Of a stretch of DNA of 64,000 nucleotides, positions 12,901 through 24,448 are shown in pieces. The number at the start of each line of letters is the position of its first letter. The stretch's first letter is position 1. The stretch is from Acidobacteriota bacterium (lineage in GTDB: Bacteria; Acidobacteriota; Blastocatellia; RBC074). A program made the translations under genes and the position numbers. Location: positions 1 through 64,000 of the forward strand of contig JADJLO010000017.1 of assembly GCA_016710075.1 (NCBI GenBank), written 5' to 3'. Below the pieces are notes generated by a model, which had not been told where the DNA came from, ran no database searches, and worked only from the letters and a program-made list of their open reading frames with translations.

Positions 12901-15511
12901 GCGCCGCCGGCCGCAGTTTAATGATCGTGGGAATAAAATCGGCAACCGATTGATTCTGATTTGTTGTGATGCGGGGATCGACCTTGTAAAGATGACTCCA
13001 GCGGCTCTCGCTCGATTCGGCCTTCTCGCTGGACGTGAATGAATGACGGTTCGCGTAAGACGCCTGGAGAGATCTCGATCCCCGAATCCCTGTGCAGCCT
13101 GATGCTGGTGTCCCAGTATCCGAGGATCAGTGCGTGGCGCAGCATGAGATAGAGCAGAGCGCCCGGCGCCTTGTCGTCCTTGAAGCCCTGCTCGCGGCGC
13201 AGCGTGTCGAGCGAACTGTGTGAAGCGGCGATCAGCCATTCAATGTAGTTCTTCCCGTCGGTCGTCGAGGGCTTTATCTTTTCGGTTTCCGAAAACTCGC
13301 CGGCATCGACGACAGGCCCTTTGAGCAGGTTTTGTGAGGTGATGAAGAATTTGTTGATGATGTCTGGAGTCGCCTCGCCCGTGTATCCAAGCTTGTTGAG
13401 CAGTTGAACGCCGATCTGCTGATACCCCGCGGCAATCAGCGCCGCGATCAACGCACCGCCAAGCCCGCCGAGGTTGAACATATTGAAGAGCTGTTCGAGG
13501 CTCTGAGAATAGCGCTGGTAATATTCGACCGAACCCGGATGCAACCCAACCACATCAAGCAATAACTGATGGGCATCGCCCGCTTTACCGACGTGTGAGA
13601 CACCAGCCGCCATTCCCTTCCAGTCCTCATCCATCTTTCGCAGGATCCCGTAAAGGCGCCTGAAAAAGCCCGAGAGATCAGGCAACTCGGTCATACCTAT
13701 GAATGGACCGGTGAACACACCGGCGTTTGGACGGAATCTTTCGGAGAGCAACCAGTTCATGCGCGAAAAAGCAGTGGTCGGAAGAATCCCGTACGGCTGC
13801 TTGCCGATGCGTATGGCAGGGATGGCGCCGCGGCCCGAAACGTAATTATTGAAGAACCACCGGGTCTTCTCTACGGTCCGGGTATCGAAGACAGGGTGTA
13901 GCATCGTCTCCATCATGTAGCCGAGCGTCGCCGGCCAGAGAGCGATGTTCATCGCCCGGGCCTCGATCTGATCGGTTCCATCGGCGTGAGCCGTCTTCTT
14001 CAAAACCTCGCGGTCGATGCCCAGCAATTCAGCGAGCCATTGTCCGTCTCGTTTTTTCGCCCATTCATCGGGCTTGACGAAGAGATCCGCAGTTTCGGAT
14101 TTGAAGTAATCGTCGAAGGCGGCATCGGGATCGTCCAGGTGTGAGAAACCCGAGCTGTCATCTTCAGTGTTATTGGTTGGCGTGCCTTGAGGAAGCAGGC
14201 TCAGACCGCTGCGGCCATACTGGTGGTGTTTGAAAAGCTCTTCGATCAGCGCCTGGCTTTTCTGCTCATCAGAGTTCAATCGGATGCCGACAGCCAGCAA
14301 TCGCTGGAATCCCCTGTGAGACTGAATATCGTCGAGGTCAATTCTGAATCCGAGCCCGACTTCGACGGCCTTGTCGAAATCGACCATCCATCGCATCTCA
14401 TCCGGAACGACGATCTCGCCGTCTTTCTGCTTAAGCTGATCTGCCGGAGCCGCCGAAGGATCGGGGCCGGCAATCAGCGGCGAGGGTATCGGATTGCCGA
14501 TGGCCGTGAATGCCTCCTTGCCGCCGTTGTAGCCGATCAGAAGGAATCTGTCCGGCAGAACATTGACCCGCGGCGCATCGACCACGAATGCTTCTTTGTC
14601 TGAGTATCTTCCGGAAGCGGGAAGACGACGGTCGATACCTTAACATCAAAAGCCGTATCGGTCGTTGCAGGTTTTTGATCGAAGTTCGCAGGCTGGTATT
14701 TTTCGATTATCTCCGCCGCGCGCGCATCTCCGACGGCGAGCTTCAGCTTATCCGTCGCTTCATCCACTTTCGTCTTGTCGCCGGCGGCCAGCCAGATCAC
14801 CTGCCAGAATTCGGCCGCAGCAGTCAGATCAGCATCGCTCAAAGGCTGATCTGTGGCGATCACGAGGACGATATCATCGGCTTTCGCCTTGACCGGTTTT
14901 TTGGTTTCATTGAGTGGACGGTAATTTTCTATGATCCAGGCGGCGCGCCCAGAACGGTGACTGGCAGCAATGCTCCGCCAGGCGCCGCGTTCCTGATCCT
15001 CGATTCCACCGGCGCGCCAGACATTAATCCAGTACTGTTTTGCGCTCGCCACCTCGATCTCGGTCAGGGTCTCTTCAAAAGTATCGACAGCGCATTCGTC
15101 CGGATAAATGCGCACCCACATCTGCTTTTTCTGATTGTCGACTTTGAATCTGGTCTCGATTCGGACGGGAAGCATGAGGAACGGATATTGATCGCTGAAA
15201 TTTGCAATCTGTGTGCGCGGATCGGTGAATACGGCCCAATCTTTGAAATGGGCGGCTTCGACTTCCTTGAACTTGTTGAGAAGCGAGTTGTTTTTTTCGA
15301 CAGAAGCATGAGCGGCGGCTCGCTCTTCTTTCAACCGGTTCCGGCGAACGATGTGATCCTGATTGTGCGGATCGAAAGTACGCTCGAGCTCGGCCTGCCG
15401 GGTTTCGATCGTCCGCAACTGCTCTTTCGCATCGAAGAGAGATTTTTGCGCCTGCGCCTTTTCGTCGCGCGACTGCTGCAATTGTTCTCTCGATTGATTG
15501 AAATCCGGCAT
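9956..15511 (-). CDS. operon gene 5: giant coiled-coil protein of unknown function, about 1,850 residues (frame broken twice)
   Basis: Three open frames (from 15511, from about 14590 and from about 13040) join into one protein. Breaks near 14598 and near 13040 are required, because the frame upstream of the apparent start at 12781 stays open and continues the same sequence; the second break sits at an ATTCATTC duplication. Residues 1-90 are a charged coiled coil. Residues about 113-145 contain LPVRIETRF and WVRIYPDEC. Two related motifs follow at about 149-201 and 226-276, each W-rich at the front and ending RAAxII-x-xYxPxN, so this part is an internal duplication. The remaining 1,500 residues are mostly helical with further coiled-coil stretches. 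A GGAG site precedes the ATG by about 10 bases. Gene 4 ends 24 bases upstream. Function unknown; the size and coiled coils suggest a scaffold. Confidence 0.8.
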
Positions 15512-15535
15512 ATCGGGTATCTCCGGTGAAAGCTG

Positions 15536-18500
15536 TTATTTGGGCAGCATCTCCGATGCGTGGACAGCCACCAGCACCGGCACCTGGTACAGAACATACG
15601 CGATGTCCGCGGAACTGGCGTCCTTGTTCCACGCGACAAACTTGTCATCTTCGTACTGCGGTTTCTTTTCGATGAGGTCCGCTGAAGTGGGTTCGACCAG
15701 CGTCTTTACAGGCAAGGAGTTGTTGATCTGGATAAAGGCGCCTGGAGCGGCGCCCGGAAGTACATCATCCCATGCCAGATCGTTCCAGACATTGAGATCG
15801 CCGTCGCGCTTGATGTCCAGGCCGAAGCGCGGTTCGCCCGGGCGCTCCTTGATGACGAAGAACCAGCCGGGTTTGTTCTTGTCCGGATTATCGCTTGTGT
15901 CTCCGCGGGCTTCGAGCGCGGTCAGATCGAAACCGAAGAAGTATATGTCCGGATCGACCTTCGCCTGATAAAGCGGGGTTTTGACCTTGCTTCTCGGAGG
16001 CTTCTCCTCTTCCGAATCGGAAAGCGCGACGAGATCTCTCTCTTTGGTCTTGTCGACAGTGCCGTCGTCTTTCAAACGCCATTGGGCCTTGTGGGCATAG
16101 ATGACGGCGTTCGGATATTTCTTGAGCAGCTCGCCGCGAATGACCAGCACCACCTCTTCTTCCTTGGCTCCGCCTTCTTCACGATTGTCGTGATCCCCGA
16201 GTTCCGAGGGGCGCTTCCACTTGTGAAGCGGAGGAATGTCGCGGAGCTTCTCTTTGAGAGCTTCCTTATCGAGATTCTCTGAGCTGAGAAATGTGCTCAC
16301 ATCCCAGAACTGGCGGAAATAACTGCCCATCATATCGGTCGGATATTCGCGCCAGAGCAGTTCTCGCGAAAACTCATGGTTGAGCCCGACCATGTATGCC
16401 TCTATGAATTTCTGATGAGTCTCGAGCAGCGTGATGCTGTTCTGCTCGATCAGATTGAGATTCGGCAGGAAGAGTTCCGCCGAGATGTCCGTCAGCGGCT
16501 TGTACATCGGCAGATCGATCTCGGGATATGCCATGACCTCGCGAAACTCCTCACCCAGAAGGGCAATCAGCCTTGGCGGAAGCAGTATCCCCTGCATCGT
16601 CCTGCGAGGGATAGTGATTTCCGGATTGATTCCGGCGAGAGTTGTATCGGCGATTTTCGCCAGGTCGAGCGTGAACCGCACAGGGGCCGCACCGGCTTTC
16701 GCTCCGGCAACCAGCAGAGTGTCTAGATCTTTTAACCCCTGTTTGAATTTAACTGCTTCAGTACTATCGGTCGAGCCTCTGCCGGGTTTGATTCCCGAGC
16801 CCGGCTCGGTGATCGTGAAATCAGGGCTCTTCGGCAACTGATCGACTGATTCCGGGGTCTGGCCCTCTTCGCTGATCATTTCGGTCTGCTTTATCGCATC
16901 CGCCCAGCGTTTCAACAGGCGATACAGATAGACAAGTCCGGCTGCCACAGCAAGACCGATCGCCAATGCAACTCCACCCACTCCGAAAATAAAAAGCAGC
17001 AGCAGAATAAGAACAGCGATCACCAGCGGCAGATAAACCAGCCACGAATACTTTTTCAGCCAGCCGGCGACCGGTGTCGGGACGTCTTTCGGATAGACGG
17101 TTTTGACGACATCGTTGACCGTGACGACGCCTGGAGGAACCACTTTCGGCGGCGCCGCGCTGACTTCTCCTTTGTTGATTCGAGCGAGCAGGTTGGCGGG
17201 CTTGATTTCTCCGGCGAACGGCAGTGTGAGCATGGTTCTGCCACGAGGTCGCGTAATCCTGCGCAGCGGCGCCGAGACTGCAGCCTGCTGCAGATGACTG
17301 TTTTTAACGTGGTGATAAACCGTCAAACCTTCAGCGATGATTCGTTTCTGAACCGGCGCCATCATCAACATCGCCTTCTCAGTTGAAGCCGATCTGAGCG
17401 GGATGAGATGGCGATCGTACCAGATCCACGAAACCTCCTTTGCCAGTTGAGCCGCGCGAATGCGCCGGTTGGCTTCAAGCACCTCGCCGACCTGCTCCCA
17501 CGCCGCATTCATGTACTCTTCCTGCTTGTCCTGCACGACTTTCGTGCCGAACCCGGCAGGAACGCGGAAACGCGGATCGAGATTCAGCTCGTGAACCCAG
17601 TTGTCGTTGAGCGCTATCGGATTCCCATCGCGATCTATCAACAATCGCTGAGTCAGCGAATGCCACCGCGAATAGAGCGGCGGAGTGATCATCGGGTCAG
17701 GATCGCTTGCGTCGACTGCGTCCTCGCCGGCGTCCGTCCTCGCTTCATTATTAGTCTGATCGAATTGCTGGTTGGCATCGGATGAGGTTTTTGTCGAGTA
17801 TTCGTCAGCCAGATCGATGAAGGCTGCCAGCGCCGATTGAAAAGGTTGCGGGTAGGGCTTATCCCAGTTGTCGAATTTCTCGACCTCGGCTTTATCTTCA
17901 GGGCTCATCGCATCGACGGGGACTCTGAGCGCGCCGCCGAGTTTGAGTATCCCTTCCAGTTCTGCAATCCTGATGCCGGGCAGGTTTGCTCCAGGCGTCT
18001 GAACGTCCATATCACGCGTGCCGACGCGCTTGTCGACGGGTTTCGGTTGAAGCAACCTGACCAGATACTCGAAATCTCCCACCGTTCCGGTGCGAAAATA
18101 CCAGCGGTAATAAACTGGATAATGCTCCGCCTCGGCTTTTCCGTCATATCCGGCCCACGCGGAATGCGTCGCGTTTGGAGCTTTCGTCGTGTCCAGCCCC
18201 AGACCCGCAAGGCGGCCACTTTCATATACCGGAATCAGGAATGCGTGGTATGAGCCATTCTCATCCAGTTTGCGCGGACTGACGATGCGGGCATATGCAA
18301 GGTCCGGGTTTTCGTTGAGCACAGCCTGAAACTTCGGCAGCACTGAATTCATATCGGTCGATACAATCGAATCCGCAAGGCTGCGGTTGATATGGACGTG
18401 AGCCCACGCCCAGAGCTGATCGGCCGGAGGAAAGACCGCCGGGTCCGCAACCTTGATGTATTGAAGCGGCTTGTCCTTGACGTTGACGCCTTCCTCGAAC

Positions 18501-18904
18501 TCACCGTCTTTCAATACGACAAGCATGATCCACGGGCGCAGACGCGTTTTCGTGGAGGCATCCGGAGCCGCCGGCGTGTAGCGCCACGGAAAGTCCTCAT
18601 CATAAAAATCGATGTACGGCAGGTAGTTGGTTTCGAAATTGGTGATCCAGTTGCGCGGTTCGACTTTGACCACGGAGCGGCTGTCGATGCCGACGATGTC
18701 TCCCGGACCGTAAAGCTCTACATTGCGGTTGATCGGCACGGCCGGCAGCGCTGCGCCGTCGAGCCCTTCGGCTGAAAGCTCGAGCTGAACCGGCACTGTC
18801 GCGCGCAGCTTCACGCTCGCATCATTGTCGGCGGCCGTCACACGGTTGGCGATGCCCTGCCTCAGCCACGGCAGAAATGAATATGTGGCGATTGGTTTGC
18901 TCAT
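15536..18904 (-). CDS. operon gene 4: large protein of unknown function with central membrane segment
   Basis: An intact 1,122-residue frame. It begins YSFLPWLRQGIANRVT and carries LYGPGDIVGID, a YIDFYDEDFPWRYTPA stretch, RLRPWIMLVVLKDGEFEEG and a WAWAHVHI motif in the first 230 residues. At about residues 618-668 there are two adjacent strongly hydrophobic segments, giving a hairpin or two helices in the middle of an otherwise soluble protein. The C-terminal part is charged and Pro-rich, ending in ALYQVPVLV-like strands. Its ATG overlaps the stop of gene 3 as ATGA. No signal peptide is present. The central helices suggest attachment to the inner membrane with large domains on one or both sides. 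I do not recognise an enzymatic motif. Confidence 0.85.
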   Translation of the reverse strand: MSKPIATYSFLPWLRQGIANRVTAADNDASVKLRATVPVQLELSAEGLDGAALPAVPINRNVELYGPGDIVGIDSRSVVKVEPRNWITNFETNYLPYIDFYDEDFPWRYTPAAPDASTKTRLRPWIMLVVLKDGEFEEGVNVKDKPLQYIKVADPAVFPPADQLWAWAHVHINRSLADSIVSTDMNSVLPKFQAVLNENPDLAYARIVSPRKLDENGSYHAFLIPVYESGRLAGLGLDTTKAPNATHSAWAGYDGKAEAEHYPVYYRWYFRTGTVGDFEYLVRLLQPKPVDKRVGTRDMDVQTPGANLPGIRIAELEGILKLGGALRVPVDAMSPEDKAEVEKFDNWDKPYPQPFQSALAAFIDLADEYSTKTSSDANQQFDQTNNEARTDAGEDAVDASDPDPMITPPLYSRWHSLTQRLLIDRDGNPIALNDNWVHELNLDPRFRVPAGFGTKVVQDKQEEYMNAAWEQVGEVLEANRRIRAAQLAKEVSWIWYDRHLIPLRSASTEKAMLMMAPVQKRIIAEGLTVYHHVKNSHLQQAAVSAPLRRITRPRGRTMLTLPFAGEIKPANLLARINKGEVSAAPPKVVPPGVVTVNDVVKTVYPKDVPTPVAGWLKKYSWLVYLPLVIAVLILLLLFIFGVGGVALAIGLAVAAGLVYLYRLLKRWADAIKQTEMISEEGQTPESVDQLPKSPDFTITEPGSGIKPGRGSTDSTEAVKFKQGLKDLDTLLVAGAKAGAAPVRFTLDLAKIADTTLAGINPEITIPRRTMQGILLPPRLIALLGEEFREVMAYPEIDLPMYKPLTDISAELFLPNLNLIEQNSITLLETHQKFIEAYMVGLNHEFSRELLWREYPTDMMGSYFRQFWDVSTFLSSENLDKEALKEKLRDIPPLHKWKRPSELGDHDNREEGGAKEEEVVLVIRGELLKKYPNAVIYAHKAQWRLKDDGTVDKTKERDLVALSDSEEEKPPRSKVKTPLYQAKVDPDIYFFGFDLTALEARGDTSDNPDKNKPGWFFVIKERPGEPRFGLDIKRDGDLNVWNDLAWDDVLPGAAPGAFIQINNSLPVKTLVEPTSADLIEKKPQYEDDKFVAWNKDASSADIAYVLYQVPVLVAVHASEMLPK

Positions 18905-21900
18905 GCCGCTATGTTGACCTCGTGTTGGGGAATCACATGCAACGAATCGGACAGATCCGGATTGAGAGACGTCTGCTTCTGCATGAAGTCTCGCGCCATG
19001 GCCTCGCTGGTGAACGAGGCCTCAGAGCCGAATGACTTGTTGTTGTGATTGAAAGCGACCGTGTAAGTGTCCGGGCTGACCTTGATCTTCTCTTCGAATG
19101 GCTGCAGCTTTTCTTTATAGCTCTTCGATAATGTCGATTGAGCGACCGCATTCCCCGTTGAGGAAATGGTTGAAAAGCCCGCCGAAGAACTGGAAGAACC
19201 GTCTGACGAAACGTTTGAAATTATTGTCGATGATGATCTGTTCGTATCGAACTATGCGCTTGACCGTTTTGGCTGAAGCGAGATCCTGTCCCTGCACGCT
19301 GAGTTCAACGCCGGCATGCATCGGTTCGTATGCCGGACGGGAGATCTTCGCGGCATCGTCCATGTTCTGGAACTGAGCCGGGGCGAACGATTCGAACGAA
19401 TCTTTCGTCTTGCTGAAGCCCCCGCCAACAACGTTGAGCGTAAACCGTCTGGCGTCGTTCGGCTTCTGACTGCCGACCTTGTCGATCCCCAGATCGAGCG
19501 GCACGGCCTTCTGGCTGAGTCTCAGCGATCCGATTGGATGAAGCACCAGACTTTCAGGAGCGCTCGCATCCTTGCGCAGCGTGACAAGCAGGTTGCTCGA
19601 CGCCGGCGGCAGCGCCTTCCAGTTGTCGAGCTTGTCGAACTCGGCCTTGAGCAACGGTACGACAGCGATGGGCGGCAGAGCGGTATCTCTTGACTCTCCC
19701 CAGGTGATATCGAAATCAGCCGAGATATCGAAGAAGAGCAGCGAGATCGACCCTTCACCACGCGCCCTCCACGGCGTCGGCCCTTCGAGCGAAAAGTGAA
19801 GGTGAATGCTGAAGAGCCCGACTCCAAAGGCTTTGAGCGACACCGAGGCCGATATCTCTATGATGAAATAGAACGGCGAGAACTGGAAAAGCGCGTCGAA
19901 TGCAATATGCCCCTGAACGCCGAATGAATCGAACCCGAAGACCAGCTCAGCGGCCGCACCGAACTGTGCGGTGTTGGTCGTGACCGCGAAATATCCCTCG
20001 ACACGAATACGCGCTGTCGGAGTATTTGCGATATTGACCGAGATGCGGCGCGGCACCGGGAAAGGCAGCGGCGGCGGATTGAAACGCGGATGAAATCCTC
20101 CGACCGAGACTACGAAATTCGCGTCATCGCCGAACGCCGCCAGCACTCCCATCTCGCCTTCGATCGTCATAAACAGCACGCGGGATTCGAAAAGCGCCGC
20201 AAAGAAGTAGACGCGCTTCTTGTCGAATTCGATGGCTCCCGCGAAATTGACCTGCAGCACTAATATCGCAAGGTCGTCGGTGGGTAACGCAACTTTAAGC
20301 ACGCCGACGATCGCGATGTTGCCGGGAATTTCGATGATGATTCCGAGAGCGAGACTGATCAGCGTCGGCGTTCCCCATCCGAGCTTGGCCATTGGGCCGA
20401 TCAGGAACTTGCCCTCTTCGGGCGGAAAGATCGCGCGCAGATCGCTGATGATCCGTGGAGCGTTGGCAACAACATCCTGCGGGAACATGATGCTGTTGAT
20501 CGCTCCCGTCCTGACTCCCTCCATCAACGGCTGCAGCAGCATTGTGCGGTTGAGCCCGATCAGACCTCCGACACCCAGAAGTGTGAAGCCGAAACCGAGC
20601 TGCAGGCCGGTCCCGAATTCCGCCGTGATGATGATCAGCAGCGAAAAGCCCTTCGATCCATCCGGCATCTTCGTCGTGATCAGCCCGATGGCCTTGAGAT
20701 TGATGAACCCGCTGAAGACCAGCTCCAGCGCTCCCGCGTACTCTTCCTTGTCAAAATCGAAGAAGAGATAACCGCCGCCCTTGATCACACCGGCATCGAG
20801 CGACAGCCCAACACCGTTCGGAGGCTTGAACGAGATATCAAGATTCGCCGGCCCCAGATTTCCCTGTTTAAACTGTAGCGCCGTCTTCAACCCGATGTTT
20901 TCGACTACGGCCTTTAACGGGCCGAGGTCGAACTTGAAGACCGCGCCCGCTTCAAGATTCAACTGATCGCTCGTCGGCTCAAGCGCGAACCGCATGCCAT
21001 TGATCTGAAGCGGACCGAGATCGATGTGCGTGCTGATCTCGATCGCCAGCTTCGCCCCGCCGCGGAAAGTTAAGCCTCCCAGCAGGCTGTAGCCCAAACC
21101 GAATCCGGCTTCCGCCTCGACGTGCAAGCCTGAAAGAATTTTCGCCAGGAATCCGTCGCCCTCGCCGCCGGCAATGACCAGTCTCAAAGCCTGGAGCTCA
21201 GCCTCCATCCCGACATCGAGTTTTCCCTGTGGATTCTGAGCGAACCATTTGACGCCAAGCCCCTGCATTGCCAGTCTTGTTCCGCCACGTGAGCCGATCA
21301 GGATGATTTCATCGGTTCGATCCTGTCTCTCTCGAATTCCGATAGCTGCATTGAATGCACCCGTAAGATTGAGAATCCCTTCGGCATCAAAAGGCGGGCG
21401 CACGACAAGCCCAACCCCCTTGATGTCCGCTGTCGATTCGAATGTCAGTTGACCGCGGCTGCATACGTCAAACTCGAATGCCGCCGCACCCATCAGATAA
21501 GGCAGCAGCGCGATGCCTTTCTTCTTCCCTCCCTGCGCTTCAGCCGGCGAGAATGTGATTCCGAACTGGCTGTATGTTTCCGCAGTGAAACCTTTTTGAA
21601 ACAGCGGGAACCTCATCTCCTTCAAAGTCGATGAACTGTTTCCGAGAATCGTCTTCGTCGTCTGCGCCTGCGGAAAAAGGCCGCCGGGCAGCCCCGCGGA
21701 TTTCATCAGTCGTTCAAGCCGTGCCAGGAATTTATCGGTATCAAAATCCGTGTCCCACTTGTAGACGTCTTTGGCAATGCTCGCCGGGTCAGTAAGAATC
21801 TTTCCGAAACGATCCCAGTTCACCTGTCTCATCGACTGGCCCGGCGCGGGACTCTCTTCAAGCTCGATCAGCCCCAGCAGCAACATGATGTCGTGCAACT

Positions 21901-22300
21901 GGGCCTTCTGTCGTTCGAAATAGTCGAGTATCAGAAAATCGGTCAGCCTCAGCGGAAGATCGCCGATATGCGGCAGCGCGCCGCCTCCACCCGCCTGGAG
22001 CTGGGTATGAAGATCGCCGATCGCATCGACCGTGGCTCCTAGCCGCGCCAGCAGATTGACGATGGCCGCTGCAACTCCACCCTCGCCGCTCGCTTCGGCC
22101 AGCATTCGAATGGCGTTGACCAGTTCACCGGCCTGAGATGCAAGCCCCGGCAGTGCTCCGCCAAAGGCTCCGGCTGTGAAGTCGTATCCCAGCTTCTTGA
22201 AGAACTCCACGCCGCGCTCGGGCGTGTTAATGCTCCTCAGAGGGCTGAGCGCCAGCCCCATTTCGGTGAGTATCGATTGTAGTGCGTCTTGTTGAGGCAT
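18901..22300 (-). CDS. operon gene 3: DUF6603-like beta-rich protein, about 1,130 residues (one frame break)
   Basis: The first 1,050 residues are in one frame. An extra base in a G run near 19163 (AACGGGGAAT) shifts the last 80 codons; the corrected tail runs through KSYKEKLQPFEEKIKVSP and ends in a TGA that overlaps the gene 4 start as ATGA. Residues 1-150 are helical. From about residue 270 the protein is a long series of amphipathic beta strands rich in Gly and Phe, with FGFTLLGVGGLIGLNRTM, GPMAKLGWGTPTLISLALG, SVGGFHPRFNPPPLPFPVP and LEGPTPWRARGEGSISLLFF. These match my recollection of the DUF6603 family. The strand pattern could build a beta-helix or barrel-like body. No signal peptide. 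Function unknown. Confidence 0.8.
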
Positions 22301-22311
22301 ATGCGAAAGCC

Positions 22312-24396
22312 TTACGGGTTCACTATCACGATTTTGTCATGGAATTCGACAGTCGGACTTACTCTGTATGGAGGCACAGTTAATAACCCTGTCGGCTGGT
22401 GGTTCTCGACCAGCCAGGGCGTCTGCCGCGAAGCATCGAACGTCGTGCCGTTGCCCAGATCGGCCGGAATATTTCCCCGCCACTGGGCTCTGATCCAGTA
22501 TTTGATCGCATCATTCTGCCGCCTGTCTGCTCCAGCCGTATCTTGAAAAACAATAAGAATATTGTGATTTGAATTGGTCGCCGCAGGGTTATAAAGCAAA
22601 AACGGCAATCCCAGACACAGGAAGTACCTCATTCTGGCCGGCGCATCCTGAGTCTGTGCAACCGTCGCAGTCATAAACCTCTTGATCGGCCTCAAACGCG
22701 AGTTTGCATGTGTATCGATGAAATTTTTCAAAGCTGTTTGAAAATCCCTGATCACCTGAACCGTCAAACTGGCGGGCGGTGTCGCAGGAATGATCCGTTG
22801 AGCGGCTGACGGAGACGCGCTTCCGGTAAACCGGTTATCCATATGCTCGTATACATTTTTATAATTGTTGAAATGATCGGTTAACTGTGAGGGTGTAGCC
22901 GTTGCTGAAACGGCTGCATCCAGCTGCGTCGCCCAGGTGCTCAAATTCGGCAGAAGAGGATCAACAATGTTAAGGGCCGCATTATTAGGCCTGTCAGCGG
23001 CCGGCGTCTGAAAAATATTGATAAGCCGTGAGATTACATCCCTGAACGATGCGGATGAAATCGCCTGCAGCCTTGTAACCGGTATCGTCGTGGCAGGCAG
23101 ATTGTTTCGCCACTGCAGAGCGCTGAACGTAAGCGCGTTCAGACCGAGTTTTTCCTGCCAGAAAGTCAGATGTGCGGCTGTGATGCCGAATCCCGTCGCC
23201 CAGTTTTCAAAATGCTGGCGGACCTGAACTGCGTTGTACGGCGCAAACCCGTTGTTGAACAAGGTGCCGATTCCGGCATTGCTGTTCAGCCCCGTGATGT
23301 TGCCGATTGCGTTGAAATGCTGGAACCACTGGGGTCCGGAAACCGCCGGTCGAACAGTGGCATTCGTCCCGAAAAACTTCTGCATCGCCTGCAGAAATTC
23401 CGGATCCCTGCCCACCTGGCAGCCGCGAATGTCTATCTTACTGTTGCGATTGATCCGCTGCCTCACGCGATTCAGTTTTGTCAAAAAGCCATTGCCCTGA
23501 ATCGCCGTCAAGGCCGCAGCCAGATTCTGGCCGTATTCCGCAAGATTATGCGGTGTTTGAGTGTGGATAGACTGACTGTCGCCGAGATTGAGTATCGCAT
23601 CTCTCAGTGTGTTCAATTGCGGCTCAGGAATTGTGCTGCGAATCCTGCTAACGACATCCGCCAGCAGAAGATCGTATGCCTGCTGAAGCGAAGCGGTCAC
23701 CGCGGCATTCGGTATGGCTCCTCTTTGCAACGTCCATTTGCTGCCGCATATTTTGAAGAAATCGTCGAACTCACCAGTAGCCTCGCCAAGTGCGTCTGTC
23801 GGAACCAGTGCCAGGATGGCATTATGCGTCGGCTTCAAATGATTCATCAGAAGCATGGATGAGTCGGTAGTGATGAAATGCGTCGTATTCGTGAACGTCA
23901 CGACCTCGAATGTCATCATGGATTTGAGCGCGTCCATACTGGTCCCGGCAAAGCCGTTGAAATGCCGCTTGAGGCTCGGCCGGACTCCGGCGGTCAGAAA
24001 ACGAAGCATCATGTTCGTCGGATTGCCGATTCCGGACGGATCGAAGAAGACGTGCGAAACTATCCGGATTCGATTGATTATCCCGGTTCCGCTCTGTGCC
24101 GGATCGCTTAAAATGTTGACCATCTCCTCGATCGATTGAACCGTTCTCGGGCTGAGCCCCGAATTCTGATGAAACTGCAGTGCAATGGCGATGAAGCCAT
24201 TATCGTTTGGAGCCGCCTGCTGGATGAACGTAAGATCCGGCGCATAATCGGGTTCGCCGAAGATCGGAGATGCCGTCAGCGCCTCAGGATCGGGACCGGC
24301 CGCACCGCCACTTCCACCTCCGCCGGCGCCATTTGGCTGAATCTGCCTGAGCCTGCCCTGGCTCGCCGCCTGTGTGCCTTTTGATGTTTTGCCCAT
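22312..24396 (-). CDS. operon gene 2: possible clan CD (caspase/DUF4347-like) cysteine peptidase-like protein
   Basis: An intact 694-residue frame. A Gly/Ser-rich flexible head (residues about 20-36) precedes a domain with alternating strands and helices. RIRIVSH places a histidine at residue 115 at the end of a hydrophobic strand, and IDIRGCQVGRDPEFLQA places a cysteine at 326 after a second strand. The pairing of strand-Ser-His with strand-Gly-Cys is the pattern of clan CD peptidases and DUF4347/CHAT-type domains. The 210-residue spacing would need a large helical insert. The rest is mainly helical, ending with a beta-rich tail near the phrase LCLGLPFLLYNP. It lies 11 bases before gene 3 and 52 after gene 1. 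The peptidase idea is inference from motifs only. Confidence 0.7.
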   Translation of the reverse strand: MGKTSKGTQAASQGRLRQIQPNGAGGGGSGGAAGPDPEALTASPIFGEPDYAPDLTFIQQAAPNDNGFIAIALQFHQNSGLSPRTVQSIEEMVNILSDPAQSGTGIINRIRIVSHVFFDPSGIGNPTNMMLRFLTAGVRPSLKRHFNGFAGTSMDALKSMMTFEVVTFTNTTHFITTDSSMLLMNHLKPTHNAILALVPTDALGEATGEFDDFFKICGSKWTLQRGAIPNAAVTASLQQAYDLLLADVVSRIRSTIPEPQLNTLRDAILNLGDSQSIHTQTPHNLAEYGQNLAAALTAIQGNGFLTKLNRVRQRINRNSKIDIRGCQVGRDPEFLQAMQKFFGTNATVRPAVSGPQWFQHFNAIGNITGLNSNAGIGTLFNNGFAPYNAVQVRQHFENWATGFGITAAHLTFWQEKLGLNALTFSALQWRNNLPATTIPVTRLQAISSASFRDVISRLINIFQTPAADRPNNAALNIVDPLLPNLSTWATQLDAAVSATATPSQLTDHFNNYKNVYEHMDNRFTGSASPSAAQRIIPATPPASLTVQVIRDFQTALKNFIDTHANSRLRPIKRFMTATVAQTQDAPARMRYFLCLGLPFLLYNPAATNSNHNILIVFQDTAGADRRQNDAIKYWIRAQWRGNIPADLGNGTTFDASRQTPWLVENHQPTGLLTVPPYRVSPTVEFHDKIVIVNP

Positions 24397-24448
24397 CGTC
24401 TTTCAAAAATTCTATTAAATTTCGAATTCACCTTCGCAGACCAATTCA

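Noticed and set aside
20220..23862. Several plus-strand frames inside the giant operon (for example 20220-20771 and 23170-23862)
   Set aside because: Antisense shadows in GC-rich coding sequence, without ribosome-binding sites or recognisable domains.
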